Notes: generated from the sequence alone by a model not told the origin. 64,000 bases of DNA from Gemmatimonas sp. (GCF_031426495.1 NZ_JANPLK010000044.1:15451-79450), one strand, 5' to 3'; shown: positions 43,846-51,805, numbered from the stretch's first letter. Translations and numbers: made by a program.

Positions 43846-46299
43846 ATGTCCCAGCTCCGCCCACGTTCGCTGCCGCGACTGCTTGCCGCCGCGGCGGTCG
43901 CCCTGACCGGCGTCACGACTGTGCTCCACGCCCAAGCGCCTGACGCCCCGTTCCTTCGCGTCCGCGTGGACGAAGCCCGGAATCGCGCGCTGCTCGACAT
44001 CCCCGCCGGGCAGATGGGGAAAGACTTCCTGCACCAGGTCACCCTCACGACTGGACTCGGACAGAGCAACGGCCCCGGTCTCGATCGTGCCCAGATGGGG
44101 CAGAGCGTGGTGGTGCGCCTCGAACGCCGCGGTAATCGCGTGCTCATGGTCCGCGACAACTGGAGTGTCCGGGCGCCCAACGGCGACGCCGGCAACAAGC
44201 AAGCGGCCACCGACGCCTTCCCGCGGTCGGTGGTGGCCTCGTTCGTAGTCGATGGCGAGAAGGACGGCGTGACGACCGTCGACGCGACGTCGCTGTTCCT
44301 CGCGGATGCCTACGGCGTGGCCGACGCGCTCCGTGGCGGGGCCGGACCGGGCGGTGTCGGCGCCGGCGGCGCGGCCGGTGTGTATCGCGTTGACGCCACC
44401 CGCAGCTGGCTCGATACCGCGCGCACCAAGGCGTTCCCCAAGAATGCCGAAGTGCATGCCATTCTCACGTTCGTGAGCGACGCGCCCGGCGGACTCGCGC
44501 GCCGTGCGGCGCCCGATCCCAAGGCGATGACGTTCGAGGAGCACCATTCGCTGGTCGTGCTCCCCGATCCGACCAGCTATCGTCCGCGCAACTATGACCC
44601 ACGCTTCGGCTACGGCGGCACCCAGTTCGCCGACCTCTCGCAGGGTTTCGACGGCACCTATCGCTCGGGCTTCATCAACCGCTGGCGCCTCGTGCCGAAG
44701 GACCCCGCCGCGTATCGTCGCGGCGAACTCGTGGAGCCGGTCACGCCGGTCACGTACTACCTCGATCCAGGCATTCCCACGCCGTACCGCGAAGCGCTGC
44801 GGCAGGGCGGCAACTGGTGGGCCAAAGTGTTCGAGGCGGCCGGCTTCAAGAACGCCTTCCGCGTGCTCGATCTGCCCGCTGGCGCCGATCCGATGGACGC
44901 CCGCTACAACATGCTGATGTGGGTGCACCGCTCCGGTCCCGGCCCGAGCGTGGGCCCGAGCTACAGCGATCCGCGCACCGGCGAAATCATCCGCGCCATG
45001 GTGCGCATGGACGCCTGGCGCTCGCTGGTCGATTACAACATCTGGGCCGGCACCGTGCCCGCCTCCGGTCCGCGCGGCCCCAATGTGGACGCCGAAACGT
45101 TCGCAATGGCGCGCCGTCGCCAGCACGCCGCCCACGAGATCGGCCACACCCTCGGCTTGTCGCACAACTACATCGCGCACGCGCAGGGCCGCACGTCGGT
45201 GATGGACTATCCGTATCCGCTGATCACGCTGGCCGCTGATGGCACGCCCGATTTACGCGACGCCTATCGCAAAGGCCCCGGCGCCTGGGACACGCTCGCC
45301 ATCAAGCTGGGCTACACGTGGTACGCCGACAGCGCGTCGGAAGCGAAGGGACTCGACGCGATCATGAAGGATGGCCTCGCGCGCAACGTGCGCTTCATCA
45401 ACGACCAGTACGCCGGCGCGAACGGCTCCATTCCGGAAGTCACGCGTTGGGTCGAAGGCGCCACGATGTTCGACGCCGTGGATCGCACCTCGAAACTGCG
45501 TCGGGTCCTGATGGACAAGTTCGACGAGCGCGCGATCAAGCCGGGCGAGCCGATGGCGCTGCTCAACATGCGCTTTGCCCACGTGTATCTGCATCACCGC
45601 TACTCGCTGGAAGGACTCGCCAAGAACATCGGCGGCATGGACTTCACGTTCACGCTGCGCGGCGACGGACAGACGCCGACCACCATCGTGCCCGCCGCCA
45701 CGCAGCGTCGTGCGCTCACGATGGCGCTCGACGCCATTCAGCCGAGCGAGCTCACGGTCCCCGAGCGCGTGCAGAAGATGATCCCGCCGGCCCCGCCGGG
45801 TTTCAATGCCGACATGACGTGGATCGACAGCAATGGCGGCACGACGTTCGATGCGGTCACGCTCGCCGGCGGACTCGCCACGGAAGTGATCGGCTATCTG
45901 CTCGACCGCGAGCGCCTTGCGCGTGTCGTGCTGATCGCGGGACGTGACAACGCCGCGCTCTCACTCGACGAAGTGCTGCGCGCCGTCGTGCAGCGCACGT
46001 GGGGCAGCGCCGCCGCGACTGCGGCCGCCGAGAAGGCCGTGCAACGCGCCTCGCAGCGCGCCGCCGTCGACGCGATCCTCGACCTCGCCGGCGACAAGCG
46101 CGCCATGCCCGACGTGCGCGCCGCCGCACTGATGCATCTCAAGGCGCTCGACACGCAGCTCGCCAGCATGACGTCGGTCGACGCCGCCATGCAAGCGCAC
46201 GTCGCCTCCGCGCGTCACGACATCGCGAGGTTCATGGACGGCAATGACGACCCGAGCGCGCGACCGCGGTTCCCGGTGATCGTACTACCGTGGCCGTAG
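43846..46299 (+). CDS. Secreted zinc metalloprotease (metzincin-like, DUF5117 type)
   Basis: An 817-residue exported protease. The signal peptide spans about residues 1-32 (MSQLRPRSLPRLLAAAAVALTGV... ending LHAQAP). A long N-terminal beta-rich part (about 35-270) precedes the catalytic domain. The zinc motif is HEIGHTLGLSH, with His430, Glu431, His434 and His440, and SVMDYP shortly after supplies the Met-turn. The C-terminal third is helical (KLRRVLMDKFDERAIKPGEP onward) and ends near PVIVLPWP. Proteins of this type are common in Bacteroidota and Gemmatimonadota and are thought to degrade extracellular protein. The frame is open 33 codons further upstream, but that stretch overlaps the promoter region. 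A hairpin repeat array starts 15 bases after the stop. Confidence 0.9.
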   Translation: MSQLRPRSLPRLLAAAAVALTGVTTVLHAQAPDAPFLRVRVDEARNRALLDIPAGQMGKDFLHQVTLTTGLGQSNGPGLDRAQMGQSVVVRLERRGNRVLMVRDNWSVRAPNGDAGNKQAATDAFPRSVVASFVVDGEKDGVTTVDATSLFLADAYGVADALRGGAGPGGVGAGGAAGVYRVDATRSWLDTARTKAFPKNAEVHAILTFVSDAPGGLARRAAPDPKAMTFEEHHSLVVLPDPTSYRPRNYDPRFGYGGTQFADLSQGFDGTYRSGFINRWRLVPKDPAAYRRGELVEPVTPVTYYLDPGIPTPYREALRQGGNWWAKVFEAAGFKNAFRVLDLPAGADPMDARYNMLMWVHRSGPGPSVGPSYSDPRTGEIIRAMVRMDAWRSLVDYNIWAGTVPASGPRGPNVDAETFAMARRRQHAAHEIGHTLGLSHNYIAHAQGRTSVMDYPYPLITLAADGTPDLRDAYRKGPGAWDTLAIKLGYTWYADSASEAKGLDAIMKDGLARNVRFINDQYAGANGSIPEVTRWVEGATMFDAVDRTSKLRRVLMDKFDERAIKPGEPMALLNMRFAHVYLHHRYSLEGLAKNIGGMDFTFTLRGDGQTPTTIVPAATQRRALTMALDAIQPSELTVPERVQKMIPPAPPGFNADMTWIDSNGGTTFDAVTLAGGLATEVIGYLLDRERLARVVLIAGRDNAALSLDEVLRAVVQRTWGSAAATAAAEKAVQRASQRAAVDAILDLAGDKRAMPDVRAAALMHLKALDTQLASMTSVDAAMQAHVASARHDIARFMDGNDDPSARPRFPVIVLPWP

Positions 46300-46313
46300 G
46301 TCACGGGCAAACC

Positions 46314-46523
46314 GCGCTAAGAGTGAACGGCGCTAAGAGTCAACCGCGCTAAGAGTCAACGGCGCGAAGAATAAACCGCGAGAAGTACGACCTGAGCCAA
46401 CAGCCGAGAGCTCAGTGCTGTTGGCGCGGTTCGCCTTTCCCGCCCCTGACTCTTAGCGCTGTTGACTTTTAGCGCTGTTGACTTTTAGCGCTGTGGATTC
46501 TTAGCGCCGTTGGCTTTCATCGC
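46314..46523 (+). repeat. Palindromic array of 16-bp units, copy A
   Basis: Four tandem 16-mers start 15 bases after the metalloprotease stop: GCGCTAAGAGTGAACG, then variants ending CAACC, CAACG and AAACC (46314-46377). Five units in the opposite orientation follow at 46444-46523 (CCCTGACTCTTAGCGC, two of TGTTGACTTTTAGCGC, TGTGGATTCTTAGCGC, CGTTGGCTTTCATCGC). Between them is a perfect 9-bp hairpin (GCCAACAGC at 46396-46404, GCTGTTGGC at 46417-46425). The whole would fold into one hairpin of about 210 nt. The array occupies most of the 315-base gap before the next gene. Confidence 0.9.
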
Positions 46524-46614
46524 GCCGTCCGCTTTTGGAGCCGCCCCCGCCCGCAACCTTTCCCGCGTTCTTCGTGACTCATTCGGTAACCCGCCTACTT
46601 TTGGAGCTGACTTC

Positions 46615-47067
46615 ATGAAGATCCCGCTGTGCGTTGCGTTGGTTGCTATGGCCATCGCGAGTAGTCCGGTAGCCGCGCAGTCTCCCCTCGTCGGCCGATG
46701 GGACATCGAGTACGAGCGCGGACGCCGTATCGAGAACGACGTCGTCACGCCGGTCATGGGAACGGCCTCGCTCACCATCGCGATGCAAGGCGACTCGCTC
46801 GTCGCCACGTTGCAGCCTACGCCGCGGCCAGACGGCACCCCCGTGCCCGCCGCCACCATGTCCGCCAAACCGTCGACCGCCGGCGTCGTGTTCGTGCAGA
46901 AGCAGATCGTGCAGATCAACCTCGACGGGGACGTGCGGCCGCAGGAAGCCATCATCACCTGGACACTACAGGCCACCGGCGATGCGCTCACGGGAACACT
47001 GCTGCGCGCGCTGCCGATGATGCCGGAAGCACCGACTGCTACGCCGGTCACGGGAAAACGGATGTGA
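46615..47067 (+). CDS. Small secreted protein of unknown function
   Basis: A 150-residue exported protein with a signal peptide at residues 1-22 (MKIPLCVALVAMAIASSPVAAQ). The mature part is beta-rich and begins SPLVGRWDIEYERG, a start often seen in lipocalin-like repeats, and includes TASLTIAMQGDSLVATLQP. I do not recognise a catalytic motif. GGAG (46603-46606) eight bases before the ATG at 46615 decides the start. The gene is bracketed on both sides by 16-bp repeat arrays A and B, which is the main reason to look at it again. Confidence 0.75.
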   Translation: MKIPLCVALVAMAIASSPVAAQSPLVGRWDIEYERGRRIENDVVTPVMGTASLTIAMQGDSLVATLQPTPRPDGTPVPAATMSAKPSTAGVVFVQKQIVQINLDGDVRPQEAIITWTLQATGDALTGTLLRALPMMPEAPTATPVTGKRM

Positions 47068-47077
47068 AAAACGAACA

Positions 47078-47239
47078 GCGCCAAGAATCAACCGCGCTAA
47101 AAGTGAACGGCGATAAAAGTGAACGGCGCTAAAAGTGAACGGCGCGAACCACGCGGGCGCGGTTCGCTGTTCCGCCCCTTATTCTTAGCGCGGTTCACTC
47201 TTAGCGCCGTTCACTCTTAGCGCCGTTGATTCTTAGCGC
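47078..47239 (+). repeat. Palindromic array of 16-bp units, copy B
   Basis: Four direct units (47078-47141: GCGCCAAGAATCAACC, GCGCTAAAAGTGAACG, GCGATAAAAGTGAACG, GCGCTAAAAGTGAACG) start ten bases after the preceding stop. A central hairpin GCGAACC/GGTTCGC (47144-47150, 47161-47167) follows, then four units in the opposite sense (47176-47239, each ending TTAGCGC). The block GCGGTTCGC, a short spacer and CGCCCC at the centre recurs in array A. It fills the gap before the Nudix gene. Confidence 0.9.
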
Positions 47240-47256
47240 CCTTCGCCGATGACAAC

Positions 47257-47667
47257 ATGACCGTCCCTCGTATCGGCGTCGCCGTCCTCGTCGTCCGCGA
47301 CGGCCTCGTACTCGTTGGCCGCCGGCTCGGCGGCACGCAGGGGCACAACACGTGGCAGTTTCCCGGAGGCCATCTCGAATTCGGTGAATCGGTCGCGGCG
47401 TGTGCGGTACGCGAGGTCGCCGAAGAGACCGGACTCGATGTCACCGTGACCGGCTTCGGTCCGTTCACCAATGACATCTTCGAGGCGGCGGGGAAGCACT
47501 ATGTCACGCTGTTTGTGCTCGCCACGGCGCGGGTCGGTTCACCGCGCGTGTTGGAGCCGGAGAAATGCGCCGAGTGGCGCTGGTGTGAGTGGAACGCCAT
47601 TCCTGAACCGCGCTTTCTCTCGGTCCAGCATCTGCTCGAGCAGGGTTATCGCCCGACGGGTGCGTAG
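47257..47667 (+). CDS. Nudix hydrolase
   Basis: A 136-residue Nudix hydrolase. The Nudix box is complete: GGHLEFGESVAACAVREVAEE followed by TGL, with the REVAEE glutamates that bind metal. MutT-like N-terminal strand IGVAVLVVRDGLVLVGRRLGG. It should hydrolyse a nucleoside diphosphate linked to another moiety (for example oxidised dNTPs or NDP-sugars); the exact substrate is open. Repeat array B ends 17 bases before the ATG, and no Shine-Dalgarno is obvious. It is convergent with the alcohol dehydrogenase gene. Confidence 0.9.
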   Translation: MTVPRIGVAVLVVRDGLVLVGRRLGGTQGHNTWQFPGGHLEFGESVAACAVREVAEETGLDVTVTGFGPFTNDIFEAAGKHYVTLFVLATARVGSPRVLEPEKCAEWRWCEWNAIPEPRFLSVQHLLEQGYRPTGA

Positions 47668-47686
47668 CTGATGCGGCGTGGACGTG

Positions 47687-48724
47687 CTACGGTACGACGA
47701 CCGTCCGCACCGGCGCTTCGTGGCGATCCAGCGCGTCCAGCACCTCGTTGATGGCGCGCGCCTGCAGCGGCACGGTGTGCGTCACCACGTCCGTGAGGTC
47801 CAGAATGCCCTTGTCGGCCATCTCAACGAGTTCATACAGCTCGCTCAGCAGATGGTCGTTCGAGCCGATCAGCTCCGCCTCGCGGCCGATCAGATCGCGA
47901 TATGTGTCCACCGGCAGGTGGATATCCGACAGTCCCACCACCACCGCGCGCCCCAGCGGGGCAAGCGACTGCAACGCCGTGCGCATGGTGTCGGGTTTGC
48001 CAACCAGTTCCAGCGCCACGTCCACACCACGCCCGTTCGTCATTGCCCGCACCTGCGCGACCACCTCATCGGGCGAGAGATCGGTGGCGCGGATCGTCCG
48101 CGCGCCGAAGCGCTCGGCCAACGCCAGCTTCATGGGGTCCCGGTCCACCGCAATCACCTCAGCGGCGCCGAGCGCACGGGCAAGCTGCACGGCCGACATC
48201 CCCAAGCCGCCGACGCCAACCACGAGCACCGATTCTCCAACCTTGAGTCGACCTTTACGGAGCGCGTGCAGCGAGGTGGCCGATGAGCACATCATCACGG
48301 CGCCCTGCTCGAAGGGGACGCGATGCGGAACTGGTACCGCATTCCTGGCGGGGACAGCGACGTACTCTGCCCAGCCGCCGTCGGTGAAGTGGCCGAGCAT
48401 CTTGCCCGTGACGCAGAACTGCTCGCGGCCGGCGAGGCAATCGTCGCACTGTCCGCAGGTGACCAGATAGTGCAGGCAGACCGCATCGCCGACATTGTGG
48501 CTGAGGACGTGCTGTCCGACCTCCGCAATCTCGCCGGCGATTTCGTGCCCGAGTGTCAGGGGGAGCGGTTCGACGCGCGAGCGCCCAGCCCGATAGTGCA
48601 CGTCGGAGTGGCAGATGCCGGCGGCGCGAACGCGCACGAGCACGTCACCGGGACCGCAGGGCGGCATCGGGATTTCGGCGTCTTCGACGGGGTGACCGGG
48701 AGCGGGGAGACGGACAGCGCGCAT
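47687..48724 (-). CDS. Zinc-dependent alcohol dehydrogenase (MDR family)
   Basis: A 345-residue medium-chain dehydrogenase. Catalytic zinc ligands Cys38 (GICHSDVH) and His60/Glu61 (GHEIAG); structural zinc cysteines at 90, 93, 96 and 104 (TCGQCDDCLAGREQFC). The NAD-binding glycine motif is VVGVGGLGMSAVQLARALGA, followed by VIAVDRDPMK with an Asp that favours NAD over NADP. It probably oxidises alcohols or polyols; the substrate is not determined. There is no neighbouring aldehyde dehydrogenase. No ribosome-binding site stands out ahead of the ATG. Confidence 0.9.
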   Translation of the reverse strand: MRAVRLPAPGHPVEDAEIPMPPCGPGDVLVRVRAAGICHSDVHYRAGRSRVEPLPLTLGHEIAGEIAEVGQHVLSHNVGDAVCLHYLVTCGQCDDCLAGREQFCVTGKMLGHFTDGGWAEYVAVPARNAVPVPHRVPFEQGAVMMCSSATSLHALRKGRLKVGESVLVVGVGGLGMSAVQLARALGAAEVIAVDRDPMKLALAERFGARTIRATDLSPDEVVAQVRAMTNGRGVDVALELVGKPDTMRTALQSLAPLGRAVVVGLSDIHLPVDTYRDLIGREAELIGSNDHLLSELYELVEMADKGILDLTDVVTHTVPLQARAINEVLDALDRHEAPVRTVVVP

Positions 48725-48881
48725 AAGCAGGTCTGTGCCGGATGTGACCGGGCGTGAATTGTGAATGATTCTTCACTCACTCACGTGACTTGATGAGAGC
48801 CCACCCGGTAACGCTGGTCGTGTCTTTCTCGCTGACGCAGGCCGGTGACACCCATCGCGCGCGGCACCCGGCTTTTCGTGC

Positions 48882-48916
48882 ATGCCGCGCAGTGCGAATC
48901 CGCACTGCGCCGGCAT
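48882..48916. terminator. Hairpin downstream of infA
   Basis: A perfect 10-bp stem GCGCAGTGCG/CGCACTGCGC with AATC loop, extended by ATGCC/GGCAT after one bulged base. It lies 13 bases past the infA stop on the minus strand and also faces the alcohol dehydrogenase start. No T run follows in either direction. Confidence 0.6.
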
Positions 48917-48929
48917 CGGGGTGACGGAG

Positions 48930-49145
48930 CTACTTGTGGCGGAACGTGATACGGCCGCGGCTCAAGTCGTACGGCGACACTTCGACCGTGACCTTGTCAC
49001 CGGCGAGGATTCGGATGCGGAACTTCCGCATCTTTCCCGCCATGGTGGCCAGCAACGAGTGTCCGTTTTCGAGATCGACACGGAACATCGCGCTGGGTAG
49101 AACGTCCGACACGACTCCCTCGAATTCGATGGCGTCTTCCTTCAT
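48930..49145 (-). CDS. infA: Translation initiation factor IF-1
   Basis: IF-1, 71 residues, an OB-fold protein that occupies the ribosomal A site during initiation. The sequence starts MKEDAIEFEGVVSDVLPSAMF and includes the conserved GHSLLATMAGKMRKFRIRILAGD, ending SRGRITFRHK. A strong Shine-Dalgarno AAGGAGG precedes the ATG by four bases. It follows an uncharacterised gene by 29 bases, rather than lying in the usual ribosomal-protein cluster. A hairpin at 48882-48916 probably ends the transcript. Confidence 0.97.
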   Translation of the reverse strand: MKEDAIEFEGVVSDVLPSAMFRVDLENGHSLLATMAGKMRKFRIRILAGDKVTVEVSPYDLSRGRITFRHK

Positions 49146-49174
49146 CCAACCTCCTTGGTCAAGCGCACGTCGTA

Positions 49175-49732
49175 CTAGGTCGTGGAACCGGAGTCGATCG
49201 GCGCATCCTGCAGGAGCGCCTCAAGAGCCGTCCGGAGTTGTTCGATACAGCGGCCCGCGAGTTCGAGGGACGCATAGCCTTCGCGCTCCAGCGACTCCGG
49301 ATGCCAATGCCACGTCGCTTCGCTGGTGGCGGAGGGAAGGCAGGTCTCTTCCCAGACGGACTGTGGGGTGGCCGGCACCTGCCGCCATCCACGCCGTTCG
49401 GGCGCGTGTTCACCGCGCGGAGCAATGACGCCACGCCACACGATGCAGAGCAGTTGTCCGGCGGCCGGGACATCGGTGCCGTTGCGGAGCCACGCGACCG
49501 TGAGGGCGACGGGGCCGAGCTGGACGATGCAGCGATCGGGGGATAAGCGAACCGTGGGCGGTTCGAGGGAGGTCTGGACCGCCAGCACCTTGGTGGCGGC
49601 GACGAGCCCTTCGGATAAACGAGCAAACTCGCGCGTGCAGACAGCCTGGGCGCGGTGTGATGACAAAAATGAAGTGCGAGCAGCTGTATCGCGCGGATCA
49701 AACGCGCGTTCGGCGGGTGCGCTCTCAATCAT
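49175..49732 (-). CDS. Uncharacterised protein upstream of infA
   Basis: A 185-residue protein I do not recognise. It starts MIESAPAERAFDPRDTAART and has no signal or membrane segment. The middle is beta-like (VRLSPDRCIVQLGPVALTVAWLRNG), with a helical end rich in Glu and Leu (LELAGRCIEQLRTALEALLQD). Several Trp lie in a segment reading ATWHWHPESLEREGYASLELA. No catalytic motif is visible. The gene is the only one directly upstream of infA, 29 bases away, and may share its transcript. The frame stays open 36 codons further upstream, into the cold-shock-gene terminator hairpin, so I start at the internal ATG. Confidence 0.6.
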   Translation of the reverse strand: MIESAPAERAFDPRDTAARTSFLSSHRAQAVCTREFARLSEGLVAATKVLAVQTSLEPPTVRLSPDRCIVQLGPVALTVAWLRNGTDVPAAGQLLCIVWRGVIAPRGEHAPERRGWRQVPATPQSVWEETCLPSATSEATWHWHPESLEREGYASLELAGRCIEQLRTALEALLQDAPIDSGSTT

Positions 49733-49760
49733 GCGTGGTTCCCGGTGAGAGGGGACAACG

Positions 49761-49807
49761 CCGAAGCGCCGTGTGGCGGACAGATGTCCGGACACACGGC
49801 GCTTCGG
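49761..49807. terminator. 15-bp hairpin downstream of the cold-shock gene
   Basis: CCGAAGCGCCGTGTG (49761-49775) pairs perfectly with 49793-49807; an inner GGACA/TGTCC extends the stem. It lies 60 bases after the cold-shock stop and just before the upstream gene of infA on the same strand. No T run follows. Confidence 0.6.
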
Positions 49808-49867
49808 GTCGTCATGCGTGATTCGTATTGCGCGAAACACTCATGACGAAAGGGCTGGATGCCCGAA

Positions 49868-50080
49868 TTAGCGACCCATCCGCGTGACGTTCTCAGCGGC
49901 CGGACCCTTCTGGCCCTGCACGATGTCGAACTCAACGGTCTCGCCTTCGGTCAACGACTTGAAGCCGCCGCCCTGAATGGCAGAATGGTGAACGAAACAA
50001 TCCTTCTGTCCGTTCGCCGGGGTGATAAAGCCGAAGCCCTTGGCGTCGTTGAACCACTTGACAGTGCCGGTCGTACGCAT
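49868..50080 (-). CDS. Cold-shock-domain protein (CspA family)
   Basis: A 70-residue cold-shock protein binding single-stranded RNA/DNA. RNP-1 is KGFGFI and RNP-2 is CFVHHSAI; the start MRTTGTVKWFNDAKGFGFI is canonical. AGGAG precedes the ATG by about eight bases. Genes of this family often have long structured leaders that control translation at low temperature; the 293-base divergent gap to the next gene leaves room for one, but I see no certain promoter. Confidence 0.95.
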   Translation of the reverse strand: MRTTGTVKWFNDAKGFGFITPANGQKDCFVHHSAIQGGGFKSLTEGETVEFDIVQGQKGPAAENVTRMGR

Positions 50081-50373
50081 CGCGATACTCCTGTTTCTGA
50101 TTTGGTGCTGGTGTCAGTCGGAGCACGCGGACAGACGAGCCGATGCAGAACGGAACCAACCACCTGGTACTCGTGATCAACCTCACGACGGTCGCCACCA
50201 CTCGGTGACTACGATGCAAACAAAAAAAGACCCGCTCGATTTGGCAGGCCCGTTTCTATCGGAACTTGTCCCTACGCCGAGGCGCATGCATCGCTTCAAA
50301 GAAGGTACAAGGTCTTCCCCGGAAACGCAAACAATACTACAACTATTTTTCAGCATCCCGATCGCCTAGTTCC
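50081..50373. other. Divergent intergenic region, cold-shock and membrane-protein genes
   Basis: No gene is seen in these 293 bases. The minus-strand side must hold the cold-shock promoter and leader. The right half is unusually AT-rich (AACAAAAAAAGAC near 50220 and AATACTACAACTATTTTTC near 50340) and probably contains the promoter of the gene at 50374. No box can be placed with confidence. Confidence 0.4.
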
Positions 50374-51171
50374 ATGTGGCACGGTGACTTGCCTCCATCC
50401 ACGAGCGACCTCGAGGACACCGTGACCGCAAGCCCTGTTGAGCTCGCCGGATTTCCGACGTCTGGTCGGACGCCGCAGGCCCCCTCGTACGCCCACGCCC
50501 ACTGGTACTTCCTGGCCACCCTCGGCGTCATCATGGCCGGGTTCTGGGGTTCGTTCTTCCGCCCTGCCGCGGCACGAGACGTCGTGCACAGCATCCACGG
50601 CGTCACGGCGACGCTCTGGATAATGCTGCTCGCCGGCCAGTCGTTCCTGATGTCCCGCGGCCAGGTGCGATGGCATCGGCGCGTGGCCCGCGGGGCGTTC
50701 CTGCTCATGCCCGTGATGCTCCTCAGCGCCGTGCACATCGTGCGCGTCATGATCGTCAACGCCACGATTCCGGCACCGATCGGGCCGATGCTCGCGCTGT
50801 TCGATCTGCCGGTCGTGGTGTTCACTGGCGTGATGTTCGGGGTCGGCCTCGCCAACGTGCGCCGGCCCTCGGCCCACAAGCGATTCATGGCCGCCACGGT
50901 CCTGCCGGGCCTTTCGCCGGCGCTCGCGCGCCTGTTCCAGACACTTGGCAGTCCCTCGTTCTTCTTTGCGTTGCACGCGAGCCTAGTGGTCACCCACGCC
51001 GTGCTTGTGGCATTGATCGTCTCCGACTGGCGCAACGGGGTGCGCGAGCGTGCGTACCCTCTGGCGCTCGCGTTCTTTCTGACGCTGCACGCCGTGCTCG
51101 TGCCAGTGGGCACCAGCGCCTGGTGGGGGGCGCAAATGACGCGATTCGCGACCGCGCCCTGGCCCCTCTGA
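50374..51171 (+). CDS. Multi-pass membrane protein, DUF2306-like
   Basis: A 265-residue integral membrane protein with about seven hydrophobic segments. Several helices carry conserved polar residues: VHSIHGVTATLWIMLLAGQSFLM, RWHRRVARGAFLLMPVMLL and HASLVVTHAVLVALIV. The H-x2-HG-x4-W...Q arrangement resembles the DUF2306 group, whose function is unknown; a heme or quinone site is possible but unproven. The first ~40 residues are cytoplasmic and acidic. The frame is open 36 codons further upstream, but that stretch is low in coding signal. No Shine-Dalgarno is visible. Confidence 0.7.
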   Translation: MWHGDLPPSTSDLEDTVTASPVELAGFPTSGRTPQAPSYAHAHWYFLATLGVIMAGFWGSFFRPAAARDVVHSIHGVTATLWIMLLAGQSFLMSRGQVRWHRRVARGAFLLMPVMLLSAVHIVRVMIVNATIPAPIGPMLALFDLPVVVFTGVMFGVGLANVRRPSAHKRFMAATVLPGLSPALARLFQTLGSPSFFFALHASLVVTHAVLVALIVSDWRNGVRERAYPLALAFFLTLHAVLVPVGTSAWWGAQMTRFATAPWPL

Positions 51172-51203
51172 GCTGATCACGGTGCCCACGGCGGCGCCGT
51201 GGC

Positions 51204-51209
51204 TATACT
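51204..51209 (+). promoter_or_regulatory. Putative -10 element of a leaderless DUF1697-type gene
   Basis: TATACT, one base from the consensus TATAAT, lies five bases before the ATG at 51215 in the 43-base gap after the membrane-protein gene. There is no Shine-Dalgarno. This is the best match among the leaderless candidates. Confidence 0.55.
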
Positions 51210-51214
51210 GCACC

Positions 51215-51802
51215 ATGGCACGAATTTCCCGGGATCGAGACGACGTCCACATCGCGCTGCTGCGTGGCGTCAATGTTGGTGGGTCAAAAAAGGTGCCGAT
51301 GCTGGAGCTCCGCGAGCTCGCACGCAGCATCGGCTTCGGCAATCCGCGCACGCTGTTGAACAGCGGCAATTTGGTATACGCCGCGCACGGCAAACCAGCC
51401 GAAGAAGCGGCGATTGCCCTCGAGCAGGGCATTCTGCAGCGCATGAAGGTGGCCACGCGCGTCGTCGTGATCACCGCCGCGGAGCTGGACCGGATCGTCG
51501 AAGAGAACGCGATCGATGACGATGATGTCGACCCGAGCCGTCTGTTCGTGTCGATCTGGCGCGAGTTCTACGACCGTCAAGCGCTGCTGCCGCTGCTTGA
51601 GCAAGACTGGGCGCACGAGCGGCTCCATGTCGGATCGCGCGCCGCGTATCAGCATGCGCCCGAAGGGGCCACGGAGAGCGATCTCGTGGACGCCGTCGCA
51701 TCGTTGCTCGGTGACCGCGTCACGGCGCGCAACTGGAACACCATCGGCAAGCTGCAGGAGCTGGTGGACGACGTCGCCGCCGCTGCGAACGAAGACGCGT
51801 AG
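51215..51802 (+). CDS. DUF1697-family protein
   Basis: A 195-residue cytoplasmic protein of the DUF1697 family. Signatures: HIALLRGVNVGGSKKVPMLELRELA near the start, NPRTLLNSGNLVYAA in the middle, and VTARNWNTIGKLQELV near the end. No reaction is known for the family. The start at 51215 is directly behind TATACT; a GTG 11 codons earlier would place the promoter inside the gene and is rejected. A small hypothetical gene follows after three bases. Confidence 0.88.
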   Translation: MARISRDRDDVHIALLRGVNVGGSKKVPMLELRELARSIGFGNPRTLLNSGNLVYAAHGKPAEEAAIALEQGILQRMKVATRVVVITAAELDRIVEENAIDDDDVDPSRLFVSIWREFYDRQALLPLLEQDWAHERLHVGSRAAYQHAPEGATESDLVDAVASLLGDRVTARNWNTIGKLQELVDDVAAAANEDA

Positions 51803-51805
51803 GTC

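Noticed and set aside
43588..45180. Long minus-strand frame opposite the metalloprotease
   Set aside because: Antisense to a well-supported gene; its last part reads through the palindromic repeat.
46314..47239. CRISPR array
   Set aside because: Units are contiguous 16-mers without unique spacers and reverse orientation in the middle; no cas genes occur in the window.
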